Assembly (NCBI GenBank): GCA_014706295.1
Contig: JACSVZ010000002.1
Location: forward strand, 21,362,757-21,426,756
Length of the DNA stretch: 64,000 bases
Source: Lycocorax pyrrhopterus obiensis
Lineage: Eukaryota > Chordata > Aves > Passeriformes > Paradisaeidae
Direction: 5' to 3'
In this document: positions 10,901 to 22,900 of the stretch, in pieces
How positions within the stretch are numbered: position 1 is the stretch's first letter
Layout of the letters: every line of letters begins with the position of its first letter
Translations under genes and position numbers: made by a program
Notes under the pieces: generated by a model
What the model was told of the DNA's origin: nothing
What the model saw: only the letters and a program-made list of their open reading frames with translations
Database searches by the model: none

Positions 10901-13900
10901 CGTCATGGTTCACTTGTAGCATTCTGATTTATAATAGACCCTCGTGAGTTTCTTTTGTAAGTCTCAGCCCTATCAAAAAAAAGGAAAAAGTACTCTTAGC
11001 TATGTTAGTTCAAGCCCTTAGGTCTTAATTTGTTTTTGATCAGATTTTATTTAGGGAAAAAATCCTACTGAGTTTGATGATTTCTTTTTTTTTGATTCAT
11101 GGAATGAAAGTCCAAATAAAGCTCTCTAGATATGATCTATTAAATTAAAATGACTCATATGAATAGCAGCTAAGTTGCAGTAAAAAACAGAAATAAAATA
11201 GATGGTTGCAGAACCAGATAAATCTAAATATAGAAGCAGCTCTTCTCATCATGACAGCATTTTGCATATCCTTACTGTTTCTCAACACTACAAAGTTCCT
11301 TTTTTCCCTCAGCTTTAATTAAAAGCAATTGTTTGGCTTAGTTCCCTAGATCATACCTAGTGTTTAACTTTGCATTTGTATTCTTTTCTCTGGTGAGGGT
11401 CTAATATCAATGACCCTGTGAAAGTTACTGAGTTACCTTTGCATTGTAATGGGTGGTATCATTGGACTCTTATGGTAGTGATGCAGTGGTAGGATTGTCA
11501 AGATTCCCTCGTTTCCCTCACTTCTAGAATATGGGAGCAAGTATGCCAGCACAAACCTTTCCTCTCCCTCTTCCCTTCTGTAACCCAGAACACTAATGAT
11601 GCATTGGAGCTGATTTCAAAGTTAACTGAGGTTGCCCAGAGCCTTTTGTAGCCAGCTTCTGAAACCACCCCAGAGTGGAGATCCATAGTCTCTCTGGGGA
11701 ATCTCTTGAAATTTATTCAGAAATTCCATTGCTGCAGCTTGTGTCTTGTTGCCCCTTCTCCTGTTGCTGCATACCTCAAATGGGAGTTTGGCACTCTCTT
11801 CTCTCTACCTATTGAACAGTGGATGAAGCACAAATAGATCTTTGCTTTTTCTCTTCTTTGGGCCAAACACCTTCAAGTACTGATGTCTCAAAACTGTACA
11901 TAACATTCCAAGTGTTGTCTCCATGTCCGGGATATTCACTTTCCTTTACCTGAATAAATTTATAGAAATATTTGTTTGTTTTATGTGTTTGTATTCACAT
12001 TTTATATAAATATGGATAGATTTAGGTGATTATTCACCTCTACTCTGTGTATATATAATGATGTACAAATATATGAAATCCATGTATTGCATTTTATTTT
12101 ACCTGTATTTTTTATATGATTAATATGCATAGGTACATACATACACAGAAATATCAAAACTGGTATTTGAAAGGGTTTTCCTATCGTGGATGGAGGCACA
12201 GATCTGAGGGCAGAGTGTAACTGAACCTGCTGCAGATGCCTGGTTAATGGACATCTGTGTTTATCCAGTATATACGGGCAAATATACACAGAGTATTTAG
12301 ACATAATACTTTTCAAAATTCCAGAATGGTGAAAACTTATCTGAAAGAGCTGCAGATGTATTACATAGACAGATATTTTACTTTGATTAGAAGCATTGTT
12401 TTCCTGTGTTAAGTTTGATTAAAATATTTTCACGGAATCACAGAATTATTTAGGTTGGGAAAGACTTCTAAGATAATGGAGTCCAACGTTTGAATGATCA
12501 CCACTTTACTTTGCTTTTGTTCATTTGAGTATTTTCAAGTTATAAAAGATGCTGCATTTTTTACTTGCAGTTTTCAAGAGCTGAAATGAATCACAGTAAG
12601 TCACTACGAGTGTTTGCCCATACATCTCTTATGCAGATATTGATTAGTACAAAAAAGAAATATTGGTAAGGGAAATGTTTGATTCATGCCTATTAAACCG
12701 TTTATAATGTGCTGACTCAGTGAGTGAGAGGAGACCAATTCCCATAGAAAGCACCAAATTTAGCCTAATGTGAAAATGATGGATTTGCACTTGCTCTAGA
12801 TTCAGGATTTAATTCCTTCAAGGGAATTTGCGCTATTGCTCTGAACGTAGGTTTGCTTTTTGCTATCTGAACTCAAATTTTTCTACTTTTCCAGCTACTG
12901 TTTTGGCAATGTAAGGGGCTTTTTTTTTGCCTTTGGTAGCCCCTAGGCACCTCAACTAAAAAACTGGGTGCAGGAATGCTAGTTTTAATAACCATATTTC
13001 TGTATCTCCAGAGCTGCTTCTGAAGATGGATTGTGGGGCAGTACATGTACAGGAGTCATGACTCCTGCAGTAGAAAATGAGGTGCTTTGGGTTTGCTGAA
13101 ATGCAATTTAAGGATGTCCTCATATCTAAATTTGTATTTATAAATCTCTCTGTTCTTTGCATACTCCTGATTGTCTGGGCCTTAGTCTGCAATACAGTCT
13201 TAGGCAGTACAATTATGAGTGACTTTGGAGCTGCATCTCAAGCCAAATTTCCGAGTCATCCAGACTATTGACCATCTGGAACAGCTCCTGGGCTGGCTCT
13301 GAAGCAATGCAGCTGGTACTCAGGCACTCCTTGGACCTCTCTGTCGACAGGCTCAGGCATTGTGTGCCCAGCCCAGCTGCTGCCTTGTACTCTTGCTATC
13401 CTTGCAGTAGTGTCACATAACATGATACAAGATAGCCTGGACTCCTTCCTAGAAGGGGCCAGGCGTTCTCCTCCAGAAGATAAGATGATATTTGAATGCA
13501 AAAATTCACACCAAGTTTTCACTGCTCGCAAAAATATAGCTGTGGGTAAGGTACAGTATAGACTTAGCCTGTGGGCCTCAGATGCCCATAAATAGCACAC
13601 GGAGAGATATTTCCCTGTCATATAATGGTGTTATCAGGATACAGGCATGCTACCTTTTTGAAAATCTTAGATAATGAGGAACATACAGATTTTTTTTTAA
13701 TTGAATTGGAATTTGTCTGGGTAAATGAACAGCTTTTATCTGAGTCTAATCTAAGCTGGTCATCCATGGCTATCTACAGTTAGTTTAAAAAAAAAAAAAA
13801 GGTGCTTTTAGGCCATGATTCTTCTGACCTTCTCAGAGCTTTGCTTTAGGAGGAAAAGAACTGGCTTAGATCATGTGCTCAGTTGTAAGTGGATGACTAG

Positions 13901-16900
13901 CTCAGAAGTGGACAATTGCAGCAGGGCACAGTAATGACACCTTGTGTCTATTCAGACAGGTTAGTTGCGTATGTAGCTTTATTTTGCTAAAGTTACATGG
14001 GAAGCAGTAGCTGTTTTATAGCATTCGGAAATACTGATTAGTTGTCACATCCAAAAGACTAAACTGTATTTTAAGGCACAACCCCAGAAACTGGGAATAT
14101 GGCTCCATAGCTCTAGCAAGGGTGCTGAACAAAAGTGATAAGAAAATTTCTATCGAAAGAGATTTATCTAGGGAAAAAAACTATTTGTTAATTTGTGTGT
14201 CTGTGATATTTTAAAAATTGTTTTATAATGAAAATCCCATGCCACATGAAGGATCATCTATTGCACCATATGCCACTAAATGGGGTGGGATTCTCTGTGT
14301 GTGTTCTTGCAGATTTACTGGTAAATTGAGCTGTGGTTTTATAAATCCTGCAAATGGTTGTCCAAGTTTTAAAATTTAACTTCTTTTCAAATGTTGGTAT
14401 ACTTTGCCAGGAGACAAGTATGTTGTTTTGATTGAAAATGTAAGCTCCTTTTGAGTTAGGTCACAAGTATCCTCAGAGCCAGGCTAGCACTGGCTGCTGT
14501 AAGCTGGCCGTAGCTGATTTTCAAGCTTCAAAAGCTTTGTTTCTATCAAGATCCCATCTGTGGACATTGATCATGTTCAGATCTGCTGGAGCATTAAAAA
14601 AGAAACCTTTAAAGTCTGAAAGGGTCTGACTTCACTGGGAAAAAATAATCAAAAGTAATGTTGCCAACAACTAGGTAGAAGCCGGCAGCTCCTACAATGC
14701 GCTGTGTCAAATACGCTGTCTCTCACATCCTCCCAAGTTTAGGCCTAATTTCAATAAAATGTATTTTTAAAATCAGTATTTTTAGAGTAATTTTAAATTA
14801 TACTTCCTGAATTTTTAAGAGCTAAATATTCCTGAAATTTATCTCTCTAAGCATGAACTTCCATAGTAGCTGCTGTAATTGGCACAGCACATAGGCAAAT
14901 ACTTGTATGAAGGAAGATGTTTCCTCAGAGACTTTCAAACTTTGAAAGATTCGTTCTCATTCAATTTTCCTTCGTGTTTATTAGGAAAAAATACAGAGAT
15001 AGAGTACCCTTGTTCTCCAAGTACGATGCATTTTTCTTTCTAATTCAGTTTATAACATTTATGAGGTTACCATAAGCTGAATTCAGTGGTGAGCTAGCAT
15101 CCTAGAAAAAATTCCAGTATCTCCTGTATTCCTGCTGGGCAAATCCCAAGTTGTGTTGGTTTTTTAAAATGTTGGCTATATTTTTTCTCAGTTATTTGAA
15201 AATGTATGTAAATCCACAGAATATAGTCTGACACCTCTTTTTTTTTTTAACATTGCAAGGTAAACAGTATATGGTTTTATTTTCACTTAGAGTGACTAAA
15301 AAGGATTGATTCTTCTGAAATCTCTTCTGATAGGAACCAGAAACAAACCTAAGGGAATGCAGATACAAGGGGGAAGGAGTAATGCCCTGCTTATGTATAA
15401 ATTGAAAAGTTCATTAGGAATGACTGGTAAGGGAAGAGCATAGCTTATGAACATATGGGAAACCAGTTTACTTCAGAGAACTGAGGGTGAAAGGAAGGGA
15501 TGTCTGCTTTTTATTAAAACCTGAAATGCATTATAATTGGCCTGAATCTTTGCCCAGATGGCTTCTCTTATGCTGACATCTGCAAGAGTGTATATAAAGC
15601 AACATTAAGAAGCTGTCTCTTGTGACAGTGTGTACACATGTAATTCTGTTAAAAACGAAGTCCTTTGCTATCTGTAGTGTTGGTCTTTGAATAAGCATGC
15701 TGAGAAATGTCATTTGTTTGACAAAAACTAATTATGGAACATGCTTTTTACGTGGAAAGTTTCTATCACATCTGAGAAAACTTTTTAGGGCTTTTCACCT
15801 ATTTTTGTAGATTCTTGTTCATTCTTCATCATAAATTCCAAGTAAACTTTTCTCTTTTTTTGGCGGGGGGAAGGAAACACAGCATTTCTTATTCCAGTCC
15901 TGTGTATTTTTTCTAAAGTTTAAGTGTAATTATTTTGAATTTTAATGTGTGAATTTAAGCTGGTTTCCACTGACCAGTGAAAAGGTTAAATGACACCAGA
16001 AAGTCCATTGCCTATTAAATGGGTTGGATGATGACAAGTGGGTTCAGTGTAAAATATCCATTAATCTGTTCACTTGTATAGCTCACAGTTAAAAATAAGC
16101 TGTCAACATACTGCTTCTTTCTTTGTCAGACAACAGGAAAATTAAAGTCAATGGCACCAGGGAACCTATTGAGTTTAAGACAAATCAGTGGTTTGGGGCA
16201 ACAGTCAAAGCTCATAAAGAAAAAGTTGTGGTAAGTCTTATGCATTTGATATTCATTTGGAGAAAATGTTTCTTTTTCTCAAATGTATATGTTTAATAGC
16301 TGTCTATGTGTACATTATGACAGTAACTCTCTGATTATGCATGAATTGTAAAACAGATGATATATATAATTCAAAAAATGAAAGCAGCCTATAAAATCAG
16401 GTTGAACTGATCAAGTGAAGATGATCCCACTGCCATGTGAAAACAGCAGAATGTCATATTGTTGTGGAAGTGAATGATGATATTTTTTTAACAGATAATG
16501 GACATATTTCAGAGATACACAGGAACTGATAGCTCTATGCTATAAAGTATTTTGTATTATGAAGATACGTATTTAACATGTGGAATGTTAAATACAGAAT
16601 GTAGTGAAATTCCATGTATTTGAATGTAATGAAATGTTATGAAAGCCAAGAATCTCTGTTGATGTTCAGCTAGGAAAACACCTCTTTTGTCACATTTACA
16701 TCGTTTTGAACAGCTATGTCATAGTCATGGTAAAACAGCTGCAAAAAAAGCTGATAAAAACAGCTGATAAAAAAGTTCCAAATAAAGATGGCTGTCAAAA
16801 CGCAGTATCTGTTTTCCAGTTTCACTGAACATTTTACCTGTATTGATAGAGGCCTCCAGCCATGGGCAGGTATTTTTATTGCTTAGTAAAGTGCTGGTGA

Positions 16901-19900
16901 TGCTGCTTATACACAGACATTTTATATTTCCAATTGCATTAAGGCTTACATTAAAAACAGCACTGAAGTAATTGTGATAAGAATAATTGGTTTGGTCATT
17001 AGCTTTATTAGCTTTTACAATTATAAAACAAAAATTTACCTTGGGATTTGATTAAAACTTCCAATTATTACTTAAAAAGTAGTCATAAGGGAGGAAGTAT
17101 TGAAAGGAAATGCATTCCCTTGTATTGTAACCCTTGTGGTTAACATACAGAAGGATTTTGAAATGAAACAGGTAATGAATAAGCATCACCCTATTGTTTT
17201 ACAGAGCTAAGTAAACATAAAAATTATAAAAAATTCTAAAAATAGATGAACATTTTTCATTTTCTCTACTCTACTAAACAATTCGCAAATAGAAATAAAA
17301 TACTTCTTTGCCACCATTTGTTAAATCTTAATCGAGTGAGTAGAAAAGCTCATCTCCAACAGATGTGCTGTGTCCGTACTGACCAAACTTTTCCTTATTT
17401 GGGGTAACTCTTCTCAGAATCTGAAACTGAGATATAAGCAACACTTTTCAGGCAAAAATTTGGACACCAAAGCTGGAAGACTTTATCTGTTAAGCTTTGT
17501 AACCTGAAAGGGGAGAAAAAGAAAATGTCATCAAACTGTCAGGAACTTGTTTTGTAAGCTACGGATGTAATAGTAAACTTCATTAAGTCAACGTTTATGA
17601 TTATATGGAGTTCTTGTTTCAATCCATTTGGCTTGATGTCAGATGTACCTAAAATCACCCCACAGGACACATACTCCTCCTTGCTGCACTCTGGTTTTGC
17701 TCTCTGTTTTAATATGCACGGTTTTCTAGGCGGGGCATGTGAAGAGTCCCTGTTCCTTTAGCCGTTGCTCCAGAAGCTCTGACCTTTGTGGTAAGCTCTG
17801 AGTAGCGCTGTGGTTCATACAGCTGGTACTGATTGCAGAACAAAGGCTAATACAATATTGTAAATAATAGCAGCACCTTGCCAGAGGTAGACAGGTGTGT
17901 CATTGAAAAGGTAGGACAAGATGGGACATGAATGAAGGATTTATTTGTGTCTTACAGAGGAAAGGTTGCAGGGAGAGGTAGTGTCTTCACCCTCCCAGGC
18001 AATGAAGAGTTTCAGGGAAACTGTGAGGAATGACTTGCAGACCTGACAGTTTATCGTTCTTATTTTTCTAATTATCTGTATTACCTTCAAAAAAAAATAA
18101 TGGTTCTTTCTACACAAGTTGTGTATCTTTTATCTTTACACTGTCGTGTTTGTAACACCACTGCTGTTACACAGACGATTAAATATCTAGCCGAAAGTTC
18201 CTTTAGCAAAAAGCTATTCACTCAGACTGTCAAATGCATTATAACTGTATCCTATCTATGAAGATTTGAACCAGGGGGTTATAAGAAGGCAGACACTCTG
18301 ATGATTGTGGTTGACAATATGACACAACACCCTGACAAATCTCCTGCTAAGTGAAGTAGTCAGTTCTGCTGCTACACCTGTTATCTTAAGACATACCAGG
18401 AGAGAACTGGGATTGCCTTCAGCCACATACATGTGATACGCATCTTAAATTATGGGATCAACTCATGTGCAATGAGCAGTAATAGAGCAAACATATTACT
18501 TGTGAAGCAAACTTAGAGGGTATTTGTAACATTGTTTAAATGTGACTTGTAGTCCATGACAGATTTCACCTGCCGAGGGCTATAAGTGAAACATCAGTGT
18601 GCTTTTCAGGTTATAATGAAATTAGATAAAGCAGTGGTCCTGCATTTTCTTCTGTCAGTATCTTGTGATCATTGCTATATGAATGATACAACACCAGAGA
18701 ATCCTTGTACGCAGTCTATTAAAAACTACATTTGCCAGATGCAAGAGTGTGTGAAAGGTATATGTGTTTTGTGTTTCTGTTTTTATAGGCTTGTGCTCCT
18801 TTGTATCATTGGAGAACCCTTAAAGACAGCCCTGAGAAGGACCCTGTTGGCACCTGCTATGTAGCAATTCAGAACTTCAGTGCCTATGCTGAATATTCAC
18901 CTTGTCGCAACAGTAAGTATTAATATGAACAGTTCTGTGTTGAAGGAATTGATTTTGCACTCAATGTTTTCATTCTTTCAGTCTTCACACCGTTTAGTCT
19001 TGGCTGAATGAAGGTTACTATATGTTATTGCATTGAATGAGGGTGTAAAGAAAAATCAACATTAAACTATATGCCTGCAGTTGGATGCTTTATTGTATAA
19101 TTAATTGAAAGAGGAGAAACTAAGTAAATTAAGTGTGTGCAGTTATAGTAATGAGCTATAATTGGTTCCATTTTTATGGCTTTAAAATGTAGCAAACAGA
19201 TCTGGATAAGAACCAGACAGCATATTAAACCAATTATTCGTACTTACACCAAGTATAAATGTCTCATCACAAGATCACAATTTCAAGATCAGACCCTGCA
19301 TAGTAACGCACAAGCCTGTATCACCACTCATGCCAGCATCATCCCCAAGAGCTCGTTTGTGAAGAACTTTCAGCACGGAAGAAAGCCGTGCACATTAGCA
19401 CTGCTGTTCCACGCTCTTCTCTGTGCTCTTCTGAGGATGTAGTAGCGACCTCAGGGCCTTGCCTCTTGGGGAATAGGGATGAACCACATGTATATTTAGA
19501 ACTAGGTTCAGCTACCTAGAGGTCTGCACAAAATACCACACATTAGATTTTTATCAGGCATTCATCTTGCTCAGCATTCTATGCCTGTTGTAGTAGAGCT
19601 CTAAATACAGTTGTGTTATGTCTTCCTTTTAAAGCCTCGTCCTTGTCCCTGCATGGACAGGTACAGTAAGAAGCTGAATCTGTAAGAAATGGTGACCTTA
19701 AGATCTGTTTCATGTACTTACTGATGTCTCACTGGGCAAAGGCTTACGTCATTTGAAAAGAGAGTTCAAGTGGCCATTCCTACTATCAGTTTCCTAATCC
19801 TGCAGTCTTCTGGCTCTCTGGCACACGCAGAATTGCCATAAGATGCATGCCCAACACAGCTTGCACAATTATATAAGGATTTGGAGAATAGAAATAAAAG

Positions 19901-22900
19901 TAGTCAGAAGCAGGAAGGTTGTTTTTCCATGTACCCATCCTGACCCTTCCACTGTGTCAACTTTTTTTGAGAATGCCTTAGTAAACACTTATATTTGTAT
20001 TTATGACAGATCAGACTGTGGTGAGCATTCTACAATCTTGCTGAGTTTTTTACTTTTTTATCTCCAGCTAAATTAAAACTGAATCCCTGGTAGTTGTTTC
20101 AAGGGTCCTTTCTTGGCAGTGAGGGGAGAAAGTCCCAAGTAGCAGGTCCTATTTTTCAAAATCTTCACAAGGGACTGCATGTTCAGGGTCCTGTAGAATG
20201 TCTTGATTTGCTCTGCTTCTTCTAAAAAAGAATACATATTTTCACATATATTGGCAGTCTTGCATTTCATAGCCTTATAGCTCCAGGGGTGTCTGTGTTA
20301 TCTTCCACATGCCCTGTGAAATCAATAAAATGCTTCTACCTTCACAATTGCAGGCAATGCAGATCCTGAAGGGCAAGGCTTTTGTCAAGCAGGTTTCAGC
20401 TTAGATTTTTACAAGGTGAGATTCTGCTTATGAAGTATTTTGACCAAATTTCATTGTGATATATCCCCATGGTTCAAGTGCTGTCTCGGTGATCATGAGT
20501 TTATCCTCATGCTGTTGCGTATGGAAAGTTTTGTGAAGCTGTTGCAAGTTCTTTCCTCCTTTTCAAGCTTCAAACTTTCTGGTTTCATTAATAAAAAGAA
20601 ATACTCAATCAGCACCTGTTTATCTCTTTGCAGCACTCCAATCTGACTCAGTCTATCTTAACAGATAATTAGGCAAAAACTTCTATGTGCTTCTATCTTA
20701 TTCTGTGCCACTTAAAATGCTTTACTTGACTTCCAGGAAGCAGTGGGGTAGGTACCAAGTAGTTTTAAAAAGTAAAAGTAGCCTATATAAGGGTACTTTT
20801 GGTGGCAGACTAGTCATCGAGTAAAACCATTCTCATGTGGGGGTGAAAGTACTTAAGGGAAAGAACTAGATTTTCTTAAATGCCATGAGGGTCCAGAAAC
20901 AATGCTGTGGGACAAAGGATAAACTTTGCACAGCTGTTATTATCTGTGCCATTATTACAGCACCAGGGCCTCAAGTAACTTTGACCATTGCCATTGTTCT
21001 GAGCATTCTGCAGCTGCATTATATAATTCTCTATAAAACATTACTATTGTTTCATTGAATGTGAGCACCCTCTTTTCTGTTAACTTTGTCTTGTTACAAA
21101 TAAGCAGCAATTTTTGAAATGTTATGTTAGTGGCAAAATAAAAGGCTTTCATTCAAGTGAAGATATTTAGGGTGATTTCAACTTTTTTTAACTGGCCATT
21201 TTCCTGGCCATCCATGCACCTACATCCTTGCCTTGAACATGGCTATTCTCCTTTATCATGATTCTGATATTATTTTGGTCATTTACGTTGTTTTTTCCCA
21301 TGCATGCTTAATTTTGTTGTGTTCTTTTCTTGTGTAATTTTATTTAATTCTGCTTTTTGTAGAATGGAGACCTGATAGTAGGCGGGCCCGGTAGTTTTTA
21401 TTGGCAAGGTATGTTCATCTGGCTGGTTAACTGGATCTAAGAAGTGAAGCAGAAAGTATCACTGTTCTAGATTTCCACTGTTTTGTCGGTTTAAGATAAC
21501 CAGTCTCTGATCTTATTTTCAACAAATGTAAATCAAAAGAACTGCTTAACAAGCAACTGAGCGTAAAAGTAAGCCATGAAAATCCAGGATGTAGGATGTC
21601 TAGGAAGTTAAACAAATACAAATAGCTATTTTTATGTTGGCATTTTAGTATATTTGTCATTTAATTCATAAGTTGAATTTTTCCCTAGAAATATTAAATA
21701 TTGCTAGTATTTGTACAGCAAATGTACTGTTTTAAAAGTTTTTGTTGCTGTTTGTTTCTGAACACAAACTTTTATAGCTGTCTGCATGTATTTTAAGTTC
21801 ATTTGTGGCATCACTGTAGGTTCCAAGGTGTAGTTCCTCATGTAGATAAACCCTGAAGTGATTTCAGTAAAGGATTAAGAGATTATTTTTGTTTTAACCT
21901 GTTTTTACAGGTATGATGTAGCTCATTCCCACCTTCTGCCTACCAGCTTGCCCACTGTCAGCCTCTTTGATGTGTGTTTTTTCATTGCTTTTAAAGGAGA
22001 AGATCTAATTGATTGTGGTTGTCGCAAATTCATAGTTTTGAATTCTCCATTGAGAAATTGTTTTAATTGGTCTACTACGTTTATACAGTGCAGTGACTTT
22101 AGTTTGAATTAGCACATTGAAATGGGTCTGGAGATGTTTTGGTAATGGTTCAATAGAGATTCAGTGCCTTGTTTTATTGGTTTATGTGTACTCTTGAGAT
22201 TTCCAGGGTAATAATGGAGAAAGCTTGAGAGAAGTTATCTACTCTTTGCATCTGTGCTGTGTTACCATCCTTTCTGCTCTGTTCTGGTGTTCTGCTAGCC
22301 CTGTTTTATAGAATCTGGCCCTCTTTTAGGTCCCTCTCATTTATGAAGCTGTTTGAATCCAGGTCAGGTAATCACTGCAAGTATTGCGGACATCATTGCA
22401 AATTATTCCTTCAAGGATATTCTGAGGAAACTGGCACGAGAGAAGCAAACAGGAGTGGCACCACCCTCATATGATGACAATTACATGGGTAAGCTGAGTT
22501 CTATATGAGTTACCAAGATGTTCTAAAAGCATGAGTCTTATATAAATATGAAAACAAGCCCTACATTACTATTGTCCCAGTTGTGAGAGGATTTGAACAT
22601 GTTTTGTCTTAAGCACAACAGCAGATCGGTAGTTTGCTGGTTACTTCAGTGAGATTATTAACATTCTTTAAATGATGTGCAGCAACAGGGTTTGAAGGTT
22701 GAGATCTTAAATGGCTTGTTAGGGTTCTTATTATTTGATCTTAAATAGTTAAGCAAAACCACAAAATCTTCCCATTTATGTGTTTTTTCATTGCAAGATG
22801 ATGGATTGAACTTAATGTAATTAAAAGACAATTTCAGTTTTTATTAGATAAATTCAAATTCAGTTCTCTGGTATTTTGTACAGTACTACACAAATACCCA

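Larger units (their letters stand above)
5219..16129 (+). other. ITGA8 intron 2 (10.9 kb)
   Basis: This is a large phase 1 intron. Its first part still belongs to the CpG island. It contains a T-run followed by (CTT)7 at 5461-5492, a 14-base A-run at 13787-13800, a short antisense CR1 remnant near 12430-12495, a MARE/AP-1-like site at 12710-12720 and an 18-base perfect palindrome at 13050-13067. The rest is AT-rich unique DNA without recognisable coding content. Large early introns of developmental genes often hold enhancers, but none can be shown here. Confidence 0.85.
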
